64,000 nt of DNA, taken from Agrobacterium tumefaciens str. B6. GTDB taxonomy: Bacteria; Pseudomonadota; Alphaproteobacteria; Rhizobiales; Rhizobiaceae. Position 1 is the stretch's first letter, and each line of letters starts with the position of its first letter. This document shows positions 35,651-44,158 of the stretch, piece by piece. The translations under genes were made by a program, and so were the position numbers. The stretch covers positions 1-64,000 of the forward strand of contig NZ_LMVK01000050.1 of assembly GCF_001541315.1 (NCBI RefSeq). Reading direction: 5' to 3'. Below the pieces are notes generated by a model, which saw only the letters and a list, made by a program, of their open reading frames with translations, ran no database searches and had not been told where the DNA came from.

Positions 35651-35668
35651 TTGTCATAAAACTGTCAT
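35651..35668 (+). promoter_or_regulatory. Pho box (PhoB binding site)
   Basis: TTGTCATAAAACTGTCAT: two (C/T)TGTCAT units with an 11-bp period and an A-rich linker, a near-perfect PhoB box. It lies between the DUF47-pit operon (start 44 bases away, minus strand) and the NUDIX gene (plus strand, in the orientation of the box). In S. meliloti PhoB represses orfA-pit; a site overlapping the pit promoter in reverse orientation fits that. The NUDIX gene could be activated by the same site. Confidence 0.85.
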
Positions 35669-35720
35669 AAATGCACGCGGGGCATTGATGCAACCCGGAA
35701 AATCAGCACTATCAACGGAT

Positions 35721-36263
35721 ATGAAATCTTCCAAGAATCGCCGGAAAACCCGTCCGGCCCGTCCACTCACATTGCTCCAGCAGCTGGCTGCGGTTCCCGA
35801 AAAGCTCTTCACCGGTGCTTTCCGGCAGCAATATGCCGCGCTCTGTTTCCGTTATGCCGACAATGGCGTGGATATCGAAATCCTCCTCGTCACGTCCCGC
35901 ACCAGTCAGCGCTGGATCATTCCACGCGGCTGGCCGATGAAGCGCAAGAAGCCGCATCAGGCGGCGGCGATCGAAGCGTGGGAGGAGGCGGGCGTGCGTG
36001 GCCGGGTGAAGAAGGATGCGGTGGGCCGCTATACCTATCTCAAGATGCTCGACAATGGCGATGTCGTTCCCTGCATGGTCGACGTCTTCCAGATAGAGGT
36101 GACGGAAACGGACGCGACCTTCAAGGAGCACGGTGAACGCCTGCTGGAATGGGTGCGCCCTGACGAGGCGGCAAGACGCGTTCGCGATATCGAACTGAAA
36201 TCACTGTTGGTCGATTTCCGGCCAAAGGGGAAAAAGAAACGCCAGAGCGGCGAGAGACCGTAA
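35721..36263 (+). CDS. NUDIX hydrolase
   Basis: ATG 35721 (MKSSKNRRKTRPARPLT) gives 180 residues; ATG 35688 is an alternative, and the frame extends further upstream through the Pho box. The NUDIX region is RWIIPRGWPMKRKKPHQAAA then IEAWEEAGVRG: the EE-x-G core is kept while the first conserved E and R are replaced (K and I), as in the diphosphoinositol-polyphosphate/Ap4A-type subgroup common in rhizobia. A very basic N- and C-terminus. Likely cleaves a phosphorylated nucleotide or polyphosphate; sitting across a Pho box from pit is suggestive. Confidence 0.85.
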   Translation: MKSSKNRRKTRPARPLTLLQQLAAVPEKLFTGAFRQQYAALCFRYADNGVDIEILLVTSRTSQRWIIPRGWPMKRKKPHQAAAIEAWEEAGVRGRVKKDAVGRYTYLKMLDNGDVVPCMVDVFQIEVTETDATFKEHGERLLEWVRPDEAARRVRDIELKSLLVDFRPKGKKKRQSGERP

Positions 36264-36300
36264 CCGCATCTGCCCGGCATTCCTTCCTGCAGCCGGTACT

Positions 36301-36316
36301 GTAATGCCACCGCAAC
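36301..36316 (+). promoter_or_regulatory. Shared 16-bp motif, copy A (before the 35-aa peptide)
   Basis: GTAATGCCACCGCAAC: GYAA repeated with an 11-bp period, as expected for an OmpR-type dimer. Three further copies (40952-40967 minus, 41089-41104, 43185-43200) precede the pump, the two-component genes and the lipoprotein. This one ends 46 bases before the peptide's start codon, in the same orientation. Confidence 0.55.
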
Positions 36317-36334
36317 AGGACATGCCCACCCTTG

Positions 36335-36353
36335 CCTGATGATTGTCATCAGG
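36335..36353. repeat. Inverted repeat overlapping the peptide's ribosome site
   Basis: CCTGATGA (36335-36342) and TCATCAGG (36346-36353) with a 3-base spacer. The right arm includes the AGG of the Shine-Dalgarno sequence AGGAG (36351-36355), so in RNA the hairpin could lower translation; as DNA it could be a binding site. Confidence 0.5.
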
Positions 36354-36362
36354 AGCCGTTGC

Positions 36363-36470
36363 ATGAATTTACGTCGTCCCGTTCTCCGCTTCTTATTGCG
36401 GTATCTCCATCCGATTATCGCCATCGCTTTGCTTCTGGCGGGCCCGGCTGCGATTCTTTTGCTGAGATGA
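36363..36470 (+). CDS. 35-residue membrane peptide
   Basis: ATG 36363 with AGGAG at 36351-36355, 7 bases spacing; too short for ordinary gene finders. The product is a basic N-terminus (MNLRRPVLRFLLRYLHP) and a single hydrophobic helix (IIAIALLLAGPAAILLL) ending in Arg-stop, the layout of small inner-membrane regulatory peptides. It has its own putative regulatory motif upstream and a strong hairpin 24 bases downstream, so it looks like an independent short transcript. No homology can be claimed. Confidence 0.6.
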   Translation: MNLRRPVLRFLLRYLHPIIAIALLLAGPAAILLLR

Positions 36471-36493
36471 CGACAGGGGCACCATCCGGAATG

Positions 36494-36519
36494 ACGGGAA
36501 GGCGGTGTCGCCTTCCCGT
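36494..36519. terminator. Strong hairpin between the peptide and the RND pump gene
   Basis: ACGGGAAGGCG (36494-36504) and CGCCTTCCCGT (36509-36519) form an 11-bp perfect stem with a 4-base loop. T tracts are short on both strands. It is placed to end the plus-strand peptide transcript and the minus-strand pump transcript. Confidence 0.65.
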
Positions 36520-36550
36520 TGTCAGCCGGATTGGTGTCTAGCCGACCTTG

Positions 36551-39500
36551 TCAGACCGGCTGCTTTTGGGAAGGTTGCGCCTCATTGCCCGAATGCCCCG
36601 TTTCATCCGGCGCTTTCGGTAACAGGCGGGCGAAACGCCTGATGATGCTGTCCAGATAGGACAGGATGGTCGGTACCACGATCAGGGTCAGCAGCGTGGA
36701 ACTGATGAGGCCGCCAACCACCGCATGGGCCATCGGCGCGCGCTGCGCGCCACCGCCGCTGACGGCCAGGCCGAGCGGGATCATGCCGAAGATCATCGCA
36801 AGCGTCGTCATGATGATCGGACGGAAGCGGATGACACCGGCATTCTCGAGCGCCTCGTTCAGCGAGAGCCCCCGCCGTCGCTCGCGATTGGCGAAATCCA
36901 CCAGCAGGATGCCGTTTTTGGTCACGAGGCCCATCAGCATGATGAAGCCGATCAGCGAGAACATGTTGATCGTGCTGCCGGCGATCATCAACCCGATGAG
37001 GACGCCGACGAGCGACAGCGGCAGCGACGCCATGATGGCGAGCGGTTGCAAGAAGCTGCCGAACTGCGAGGCGAGCACGATGTAGATGAAGATGACGGCC
37101 ATGCTGAGCGCCGTGACCATATGGCCGACGGTTTCCTGCATGGTTTCGGCGTCGCCGCCGAAGCGGATGCGATAGCCGCTCGGCAGGTCAAGACCGGCGG
37201 TCAGGCCCTGCAGGGTCTCCGTCACGTCGCCAAGCGTGCGGCCGGCAATATTGGCCGAAACCAGTATCTCGCGGCGATTGTCGATGCGGCGGATTTCGGC
37301 GGGGGCCGGCATGATGCCGATATCGGCAACCTGATCGAGACGCACCATCAGCGGCGCACCGTTCGCCGCCGTGCGGCCATTTGCGATCATCAATTCACCG
37401 AGGCTTGCCAGGTCGGACCGCCGCTCGGCCGGCAGGCGGATGACGATATCGTACGTATTGCCGTCCGTATCCGTCCATTTCGACACATCCTCCCCGCCGA
37501 TAAGGGGGGAGAGTGCTGCGGCAAGATCGGAGCGGGCAATACCGAGATCGCTCGCCGCCGCAGGCTTCAGGCGTACCGACAGGACAGAGGTTACATCCTT
37601 CGCACTGGAGGTCACATCCACGAGGCCCGGAATTTTTTTCATGTCTTCGACCAGGCTGGCGGCGATTTTTTCAAGAACAGCCCGGTCGTCGCCGAGGATG
37701 CTCAGCTGCACCGGGCTTTCGCCGCCGCCAAGTCCGTTCTGCAGGATCGTGGCCTCAATGCCAGGTATGGCTGACAGGCGTTTGCGAACCGGCTTGGCAA
37801 GGGAGAGCGGGGTTCGGCTTCGCATATCGAGCGGCACCAGCCCCACCAATATGGCGGCGCGATGCTTGCCGGCGGCGGCGCCGGTGTTGACGGTAGAATA
37901 AAGCATCTCGACCTCGGGAAATTCCCTCAGCGCCTTCTCGACCTGCCGTACCTTGATGGTCGTATAGTCCAGAGAGGAGCCGACCGGCGCGGTGATGTTG
38001 ACCTGGAAGCGGCCTTCATCGGCATTCGGAACGAATTCCGTGCCGACCAGCGGCACCATGAACAGGCTGCCGGTAAAGATGCCCGATGTGACAAGCAGGG
38101 TGACGAGCCGGTGCCGCAGGGTCCAGCCGATGGCGCGGCGATACTGACCGGCCATCCATTCGAAGCTGCGGTCGAAACGCGCGATCAGTCGGCCTATCGG
38201 ACCGCGTTTTGCATCGGGTTGGGCGTCCGGATCGTACCAGACGCTTGATAACATCGGGTCGAGTGGGAAGGCGACGAAAAGCGAGATCAGCACGGCGGCG
38301 GAGACGGTGACGCCGAATTCGTAGAAAACCCGGCCGACGATGCCATCCATGAAGGCAACTGGCAGGAAGACCGCCACGATTGTCGCCGTTGTCGCGATGA
38401 CCGCAAGCCCGATTTCATTGGTGCCGTCGAGGGCTGCGCGCAGGTGGGATTTGCCCATATGGAGATGGCGGGTGATGTTTTCGCGCACCACGATGGCGTC
38501 ATCCACTAGAATGCCGATGGAAAGCGTCAGCGCCAGCAGGCTGAGCGTATTGAGCGTGAAACCGAGGAAATCGATCACCGCGAGCGTGCCGATGATGGCG
38601 ATCGGCAGCGTCAGCCCGGTAATCACCGTACTGCGCCAGGAATTGAGGAACAGGAAGACGATGGCGACGGCGAGCGCCGCACCTTCGATCAGTGTCGTCT
38701 GTACCTGACTGACGGATTCGCGGATGGGTATCGATGAATCCGTGACGATACGCAGCTGCACGTTCTGCGGGGCAAGCTCGGCGTTGAGCGCATCGAGGCG
38801 CTTTCTCACATCCGTCGCCACCTGAACGGTATTGGCGTCCTGAACCTTGACGATGTCGATCGCCAGCGCCGTCTGGCCACTATAGAGGGCGCGGCTTTCG
38901 GCATCGGCTGCCCCTTCCGAAAGCGTGGCGACATCGCGAAGCTCGATGGCCGTGCCGCCACGCCTTGCCACGACCATGTCCAGCAGCGCCTGCGGCTCCT
39001 CGATACGGCCCTGCACCTGGATCGTCCGTTCGGAGACGGGATCGACGACGCTTCCGGCCGGGCTGTTGCTGTTGCCGGTGCGCAGCGCATTCACCACCTC
39101 GTTAATGCCTATTCCAAGGGCACGCATGCGCGTCTCGTCGATCGTCACACCGATCTGCCGTTTGCGAGCGCCAACCAGCGTTGCCTGGCCGACGCCGGCA
39201 ACGGTCGTCAACTGCCGCACCACCTTCTGGTCGGCAAGGGTGGTGAGGGCGGGCACATCGAGCGATGTCGAGCTGATCGCAACCGACAGGACCGGCTCGG
39301 CGGCAGGGTCGAACCTCGATATGACAGGTTTTTTGGCGTCTTCCGGAAAATTCGCCTCGATGGCGGCGATCTTGTCGCGGACCTCCTGCGCGGCGGCCGA
39401 ACTCTGCACCTCGAGCTTGAATTTCGCGACAACGACGGAACGCCCCTCATAGGAGGTGGATGTGACCTCGTCGAGGCCGCCAATGGCGTTCAGCGCATCC

Positions 39501-39703
39501 TCGACCGGGCGTGTCACCTCGGTCTCCACCGTCTCCGGCGTCGCGCCCGGATAAGAGGTGACGACGACCACCACGGGAACGTCGACATTGGGATATTGGT
39601 CCAGCCCAAGCCGCTGCAGCGAGAAGGCGCCCATGACCAGAAGCGCCACCATCATCATGGTGGCAAAAACAGGGTGGGTAACGGATATGCGGGTCAAAAA
39701 CAT
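36551..39703 (-). CDS. RND efflux transporter (HAE1 family)
   Basis: I start at 39703 (MFLTRISVTHPVFATMMMVALL), one base after the fusion-protein stop; the longer frame adds 26 unlikely residues inside that gene. 1050 residues, 12 membrane helices in two halves: first TM then YPNVDVPVVVVVTSYPGATPETVE, GILVDDAIVVRENITRHL with the proton-relay Asp-Asp in TM4, GTEFVPNADEGRF, and FIMLMGLVTKNGILLVDFANRERR in TM10-11. Proton-driven export of hydrophobic compounds across the envelope. No outer-membrane factor gene is nearby, so a TolC-type partner elsewhere is assumed. Confidence 0.93.
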   Translation of the reverse strand: MFLTRISVTHPVFATMMMVALLVMGAFSLQRLGLDQYPNVDVPVVVVVTSYPGATPETVETEVTRPVEDALNAIGGLDEVTSTSYEGRSVVVAKFKLEVQSSAAAQEVRDKIAAIEANFPEDAKKPVISRFDPAAEPVLSVAISSTSLDVPALTTLADQKVVRQLTTVAGVGQATLVGARKRQIGVTIDETRMRALGIGINEVVNALRTGNSNSPAGSVVDPVSERTIQVQGRIEEPQALLDMVVARRGGTAIELRDVATLSEGAADAESRALYSGQTALAIDIVKVQDANTVQVATDVRKRLDALNAELAPQNVQLRIVTDSSIPIRESVSQVQTTLIEGAALAVAIVFLFLNSWRSTVITGLTLPIAIIGTLAVIDFLGFTLNTLSLLALTLSIGILVDDAIVVRENITRHLHMGKSHLRAALDGTNEIGLAVIATTATIVAVFLPVAFMDGIVGRVFYEFGVTVSAAVLISLFVAFPLDPMLSSVWYDPDAQPDAKRGPIGRLIARFDRSFEWMAGQYRRAIGWTLRHRLVTLLVTSGIFTGSLFMVPLVGTEFVPNADEGRFQVNITAPVGSSLDYTTIKVRQVEKALREFPEVEMLYSTVNTGAAAGKHRAAILVGLVPLDMRSRTPLSLAKPVRKRLSAIPGIEATILQNGLGGGESPVQLSILGDDRAVLEKIAASLVEDMKKIPGLVDVTSSAKDVTSVLSVRLKPAAASDLGIARSDLAAALSPLIGGEDVSKWTDTDGNTYDIVIRLPAERRSDLASLGELMIANGRTAANGAPLMVRLDQVADIGIMPAPAEIRRIDNRREILVSANIAGRTLGDVTETLQGLTAGLDLPSGYRIRFGGDAETMQETVGHMVTALSMAVIFIYIVLASQFGSFLQPLAIMASLPLSLVGVLIGLMIAGSTINMFSLIGFIMLMGLVTKNGILLVDFANRERRRGLSLNEALENAGVIRFRPIIMTTLAMIFGMIPLGLAVSGGGAQRAPMAHAVVGGLISSTLLTLIVVPTILSYLDSIIRRFARLLPKAPDETGHSGNEAQPSQKQPV

Positions 39704-39704
39704 T

Positions 39705-40865
39705 TCAGCCTGCCTTGTCGATGGTGACGGCCATGTCAGGCCCCAGTTCGGGAAGCGGTGCGGTGAGGATGATCTCGCCATCCTTCAGGCCGGCGGCAAT
39801 CTCGACCAGACTGCCATCGTTCCAGCGCGCTCCGACGGCGACCGTCTGGCGGCGAAGACGGCCATCCTCCACCTTCAGCACATGGTAACCCGTCTCGTCC
39901 TTGCGCAGCGCGATTGCGGGAACGACAAGCGCATCGTTCTTTTCACGCAGGAGGATCGATCCGCTGGCGAACATTCCGCCCCACAGCCGGCCGTCACGAT
40001 TGGCAAGCCGCAGATAGACGGCGACAAAACGGGTGCCGTCTTCGGCAACCGGGCTGATGCGGTCCACCGTGCCTTTGACGATCTGGCCGCCAAGGCCGTC
40101 AATTTCCAGTTCCGCCGTCTGGCCGAGCGCCACGCGCGGTATGTCGCGGGTGGCGACAAGAACCTTCGCTTCCAGCACGCTGGTATCGACCAGTGTGAGA
40201 AGCTCACCATCTGCGCCGACACGCGATCCCGCCTCGGCCAGCCGCCGGGTGACGGTGCCGCTGAACGGCGCGCGGATTTCGGCGTTGCGAAGGGCGAGGC
40301 GGGCGATATCCGCCTGCGCCGAAAGGCTCTGGAGCCTTGCCGTCTTCACCGCGACATCGCTTTTCGCCTTGTCGAGCTGTTCCGTCGAAGCGATGTTTTT
40401 CAGGGCAAGCTGTTCGGTTCTCGTCAGGGCCTGCATTGCCAGCATCAGCTCGGCCTCGGCCGCATCCCGGTCGCTCTGCCGCAGTAAAAGCGTCGATTGC
40501 GACTCATCGGTTTCGAAACGCACGAGCAGCTTGCCCGCCTGCACCGCATCTCCGTCGCGGACATTCATTTCGACGATCTTGCCGGCTTCACGGGCGCGGA
40601 TCACCACGCGGGTGATCGGCTGAAGCTCGCCACTGACGCCAAGCCGCTCCACCATCGCGCGCGTACCGATCTTTGCCGTTTCCGCGGCCGTCAGTTCGAA
40701 CGGCGTGCCTGCGGGGCTCATCGAAGCGGTTTCGACGAGCCCGTTCACGATGCCTTTGACACGCTCATTCGCATCGACGCTGCCGCGCGCCGGATCGAGA
40801 GCGGTGACAACGAGAACGCAACCTGCAAGCGCGATCCCCGCCTTGATGGTTCTCTTCACCCACAT
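39705..40865 (-). CDS. RND periplasmic membrane-fusion protein (HlyD/AcrA type)
   Basis: I start at 40865 (MWVKRTIKAGIALAGCVLVV), preceded by AAAGGA; 386 residues. N-terminal signal/anchor, then barrel-sandwich lipoyl halves: ITRVVIRAREAGKIVEMNVRDGDAV and EIRAPFSGTVTRRLAEAGSRVGADGELLTLVD, separated by a helical hairpin (QSDRDAAEAELMLAMQALTRTEQLALK). The C-terminal part has VGARWNDGSLVEIAAGLKDGEIIL. Links the RND pump to an outer-membrane channel. First gene of the two-gene minus-strand operon, divergent from the response regulator. Confidence 0.92.
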   Translation of the reverse strand: MWVKRTIKAGIALAGCVLVVTALDPARGSVDANERVKGIVNGLVETASMSPAGTPFELTAAETAKIGTRAMVERLGVSGELQPITRVVIRAREAGKIVEMNVRDGDAVQAGKLLVRFETDESQSTLLLRQSDRDAAEAELMLAMQALTRTEQLALKNIASTEQLDKAKSDVAVKTARLQSLSAQADIARLALRNAEIRAPFSGTVTRRLAEAGSRVGADGELLTLVDTSVLEAKVLVATRDIPRVALGQTAELEIDGLGGQIVKGTVDRISPVAEDGTRFVAVYLRLANRDGRLWGGMFASGSILLREKNDALVVPAIALRKDETGYHVLKVEDGRLRRQTVAVGARWNDGSLVEIAAGLKDGEIILTAPLPELGPDMAVTIDKAG

Positions 40866-40951
40866 ACTGAAATCCTTTCCATCCCGGGACCGCCGCTCAG
40901 GCGGTCGCATTGCCTCTGTCGAGGCGGATGGTTTCTGGATAGGCATCCATA

Positions 40952-40967
40952 ATTGCAGCAGCATTAC
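40952..40967 (-). promoter_or_regulatory. Shared 16-bp motif, copy D (before the RND operon)
   Basis: On the minus strand this reads GTAATGCTGCTGCAAT, the same GYAAT...GCAAY direct-repeat pattern as copies A, B and C, with one departure (CTGCAA instead of CCGCAA). It lies 87 bases before the fusion-protein start and points towards it. Confidence 0.5.
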
Positions 40968-41088
40968 CCGCCGGGGCGCGCCCGCCTAAACGGAACCGTC
41001 TAATGCTCCAAAGCTCTGTTTTTATGCATTTTCCAGAGGTGAAACCGTTATGGATCCTGGTTGTAAATGCTTCGGCGTCTTCTTCGCC

Positions 41089-41104
41089 GCAATACTGCCG
41101 CAAC
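41089..41104 (+). promoter_or_regulatory. Shared 16-bp motif, copy C (before the response regulator)
   Basis: GCAATACTGCCGCAAC, ending 39 bases before the regulator's start codon. It overlaps a longer direct repeat, GCCGCAA at 41086-41092 and 41097-41103, again 11 bp apart. This suggests autoregulation of the two-component operon. Confidence 0.55.
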
Positions 41105-41143
41105 CTTTCTGGCAGAAAACGGAAGGCGAAGGGACGGTGACGC

Positions 41144-41818
41144 ATGAGACTTCTGTTGATCGAAGACGAAAAGGAAATGGCGGATGCGCTGACGGCGACG
41201 CTTGGCAAGCAGGGGATCGTCATCGACCATACGATGTGGCTCGGCGATGCGATGGAGCTGACGCGTCAGCACGTCTATGACGCCATCCTGCTCGACCGTC
41301 GCCTGCCTGATGGGGAAGGGCTCTCCTTCATTCCGCAGCTGCGCCGCGCTGGCATCGACACGCCGATCATTCTGTTGACGGCAATGAACGAGCCGGAAGA
41401 GCGGATCGCGGGGCTGGACGGCGGCGCCGACGATTATCTCGGCAAGCCGTTTCTCGTCGGCGAGCTGCTGGCGCGGGTGCGCGCGGTTCTGAGGAGGCCG
41501 GCAAATCTTGCGCCGGCCCAGATCACCGCAGGCCGCATCGTCATCGATCCGCTCCATCTCAGCGTCACGATCAATTCGGTTCCCTTCGATCTGCCAAGGC
41601 GCGAGCTTGCGGTTCTCATCGCGCTGGCGAAACGCAAGGGCAAATCCGTGCTGCGCTCCACGCTCGAGGCAGCCGTTTACAATTACGAGGAGGAGATCCA
41701 GTCCAATGCGCTCGACGCGCATATATCGCGGCTGCGAAAACGCCTGCTCGATGCGTCCGCAGGCGTCGGCGTGCATAATATTCGTGGCATCGGTTATCTG
41801 TTGAAGGAAGAAGCATGA
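41144..41818 (+). CDS. OmpR/PhoB-family response regulator
   Basis: 224 residues. The receiver domain has the acidic pocket IEDEKE, phospho-acceptor D51 in AILLDRRLPDGEG, the Thr in IILLTAMNE and the Lys in DDYLGKPF. The C-terminal winged helix (LDAHISRLRKRL, then VHNIRGIGYLL) binds direct repeats. Overlaps the kinase gene by 4 bases. Divergent from an RND pump, the classic layout of an efflux-controlling two-component system. Confidence 0.93.
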   Translation: MRLLLIEDEKEMADALTATLGKQGIVIDHTMWLGDAMELTRQHVYDAILLDRRLPDGEGLSFIPQLRRAGIDTPIILLTAMNEPEERIAGLDGGADDYLGKPFLVGELLARVRAVLRRPANLAPAQITAGRIVIDPLHLSVTINSVPFDLPRRELAVLIALAKRKGKSVLRSTLEAAVYNYEEEIQSNALDAHISRLRKRLLDASAGVGVHNIRGIGYLLKEEA

Positions 41819-43149
41819 AAGCGCAGGGCACGTCCAACCCGTCCTTGTGGTGGAAACTGAGCTGGCAGCTCAGCGTCGTCGTCTCTGCCATGATTGCCGT
41901 GGTCATCATCGGGCTCTGCTTTTACGGCGTGATGATGCTTTCCCCCAATATTGCGCTCTGGGACGACCTCTCGGCCACACTTGATGAATCGCTTTCGCTC
42001 GATCCGCAAAAGGGATTGGTCATTACCGATGGCCCGGCATTGCAGGCCCTGAAGGCGGAGAACTCAACGCTCTGGTTCGTGGCTTCCACGCTGGACGGGC
42101 GGGTGGCGACCTACGGCGCCGTGCCCGCCGTTTATGAGGAATTGTCGCGGTATCTGCATCTGATGACGGATGCCGATATTCGCGGAGGAAAAGGCATCGT
42201 CGAGGTCGCCCTGGTCGAAAGCATGGAAACGAAATGGGGTTCGGTGAGGGTCATGTTCGGCGGAACGACGCATGTAGGCGGGCAGTTCCTGACACTTCTT
42301 GCCGGAACCTACAAGATTTACGTTCCCCTGCTGGCTGTCATCCTGCCCGCCGTGTTCTTCTCGGTTCCCCGCATCGTGCGCCAGGCGCTTTCCGGCCTCA
42401 GTTCCGTCGTCAGAAAGGCCCCCGAGATCGATCCGCGGCGGCCGGGTTCAAAGCTTCCGGTCGAGGATGTGCCACGCGAGGTGGTTCCGCTGATCCTTGC
42501 CTTCAACAGCATTCTCGAACGGCTGGAAGAGCAGTTTCGGGCGCGCCAGCGTTTTCTCATCGATGCGGCGCATGAGCTGAGAACGCCGATTGCGATCATG
42601 CAGACCCGGATAGAGGGCTTGCCGGGGCCGGAACAGCAACGCCTGATGGAGGATGTCGCGCGGCTTGGCGAGACTACGGAACAGCTTCTCGCCTTCGAAA
42701 GAATCGATCAGGTAAACGACCGGCGCGAGACGGTGGAGCTCGTAGAGATGACCCGCACCGTCGTCGCCGATCTCGCGCCGCTTGCGCTTTCGGCGGGTTA
42801 TGACATCTCCTTCGACACGCAGATCGCTCGATATGAGGTGATGGGCGACCCCTTCACCCTGCCGCGTGCGATCAGCAACATCGTGCGCAATGCCATCGAT
42901 TATGGCGGGAACAGGGGGATGATCCATATCTCGGTTCTCGCCAATGGCGAGATCGCGATTTCCGATGAGGGGCAGGGGATAGCCGAAGACCAGCGGGAAC
43001 GGATTTTCGAGCCCTTTTACCGCATCACACCGCGCAGCACCGGGGCAGGGCTTGGCCTCAGCCTCGTCAAGCAGATCGTCGCCAACCATAACGGGCGAAT
43101 CTTTCTGGATAGCAGCGCCTTCGGAAGTACCTTCCGGTTACGTTTCTGA
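41815..43149 (+). CDS. Two-component sensor histidine kinase
   Basis: 444 residues. Two membrane segments (about 14-40 and 165-185) bracket a periplasmic sensor domain of about 125 residues. Then a HAMP-like linker, the H-box RFLIDAAHELRTPIAIMQTR (phospho-His near residue 253), N-box IVRNAIDYG, G1 ISDEGQGIAED and G2 GAGLGLSLVKQI. It phosphorylates the upstream regulator; the sensed signal is unknown but, from neighbours, probably an envelope stressor or toxic compound. Confidence 0.93.
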   Translation: MKAQGTSNPSLWWKLSWQLSVVVSAMIAVVIIGLCFYGVMMLSPNIALWDDLSATLDESLSLDPQKGLVITDGPALQALKAENSTLWFVASTLDGRVATYGAVPAVYEELSRYLHLMTDADIRGGKGIVEVALVESMETKWGSVRVMFGGTTHVGGQFLTLLAGTYKIYVPLLAVILPAVFFSVPRIVRQALSGLSSVVRKAPEIDPRRPGSKLPVEDVPREVVPLILAFNSILERLEEQFRARQRFLIDAAHELRTPIAIMQTRIEGLPGPEQQRLMEDVARLGETTEQLLAFERIDQVNDRRETVELVEMTRTVVADLAPLALSAGYDISFDTQIARYEVMGDPFTLPRAISNIVRNAIDYGGNRGMIHISVLANGEIAISDEGQGIAEDQRERIFEPFYRITPRSTGAGLGLSLVKQIVANHNGRIFLDSSAFGSTFRLRF

Positions 43150-43184
43150 TCGTCGCGTTGCGCGCTGTCCAGAGGCGGGTGATT

Positions 43185-43200
43185 GTAATGTTGCCGCAAT
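43185..43200 (+). promoter_or_regulatory. Shared 16-bp motif, copy B (before the lipoprotein)
   Basis: GTAATGTTGCCGCAAT, which differs from copy A at only four positions. It begins 35 bases after the kinase stop and ends 57 bases before the lipoprotein start, so the lipoprotein probably has its own promoter controlled like the pump. Confidence 0.55.
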
Positions 43201-43257
43201 TTTAGCTGTCGTACCGTGTGGGGCACAGGATCAATCATCCCAACCGGAGTACGTGCA

Positions 43258-44139
43258 GTGAAACAACAGTGGAATCTGTTTGCCCGGGGTTCCGGCGACA
43301 AGGCCTCCCGCAGCCGCGGTGTCGCCTTCGCCACCTTGCCCTTCGCCATCCTCATGTCCAGCTGCACCTCCGTGCCGCTGAAAGAAGGTGGCACGCTCAC
43401 CTCCTATGCGCAGCTCAGCCCGGCCAAGGGAAAGTTCACCAAATCGCGAACCTTCGTGGACGCCACCGGGCTGGCCGGGGTCAAGACCGTCGCCATCGTC
43501 CCGACCACCTTCTCCTTCGCCGCCTCGTCACGGGTTACATCGGAAAGGGATCGTGCCCTTGTTTCGAATGCGCTGGATCGCGCCATCTGCGTGGCGCTCA
43601 GCGATAAATACCGGATCGCCGCCCTTGGCCAGCCGGCGGATATGACGGTGCGCACGGTCATCACCGATCTGGTGCCAACCGACAAGACCATGGCCGGGGT
43701 ATCAACGGCCGTGACACTCGGCAGCGGCTTCGTCCTGCCGGTCAGCGTGCCGCGTCTCCCATTCGGGCTCGGCGGGCTGGCCGTCGAGGCCGAGGCGGTG
43801 GATAGCAGCGGCGTCCAGCGCGCGGCGGCCGTCTGGTCCAAGGGCGCGAACTCCATTACCGGTAAGGCCCGAGTGTCGGAGATCGGCGATGCCTACGGGC
43901 TCGCCGACGATTTCTCCAATTATTTCGCGCGTATTCTGGTGTCGGGCAAGGTTTCCGACGGTCTGAACCTCTCTATTCCCTCTGGCCATCGAATCCGGTC
44001 GGCTTTGGGCGGAAAACCGAAATATGTCGAGTGCGATGCCTATGGCCGGTCGCGCGGCTTGAAGGGCATGGTGGCCGACAAGTTCGGCGCGCCGCCGCAA
44101 TGGACCGACGACGGGCACGCGAAAGTCGCGGCGCGATAG
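43258..44139 (+). CDS. DUF3313-type lipoprotein
   Basis: GTG 43258, with CGGAG 8 bases upstream; 293 residues. Basic N-terminus, hydrophobic stretch GVAFATLPFAILMSSC giving a lipobox-like ILMSSC (Cys as the lipid site), then SVPLKEGGTLTSYAQLSPAKGK as in DUF3313 lipoproteins. The repeated VKTVAIVPTTF and DKYRIAALGQPADMTVRTVITDL also fit. A periplasm-facing outer-membrane lipoprotein of unknown role. Follows the kinase gene by 108 bases and carries its own motif copy. Confidence 0.75.
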   Translation: MKQQWNLFARGSGDKASRSRGVAFATLPFAILMSSCTSVPLKEGGTLTSYAQLSPAKGKFTKSRTFVDATGLAGVKTVAIVPTTFSFAASSRVTSERDRALVSNALDRAICVALSDKYRIAALGQPADMTVRTVITDLVPTDKTMAGVSTAVTLGSGFVLPVSVPRLPFGLGGLAVEAEAVDSSGVQRAAAVWSKGANSITGKARVSEIGDAYGLADDFSNYFARILVSGKVSDGLNLSIPSGHRIRSALGGKPKYVECDAYGRSRGLKGMVADKFGAPPQWTDDGHAKVAAR

Positions 44140-44158
44140 GCCAGCCGCTTTATGTGTA

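Noticed and set aside
36259-36275. A fifth copy of the 16-bp motif (GTAACCGCATC)
   Set aside because: Only half of the repeat is present, and it lies at the end of the NUDIX gene.
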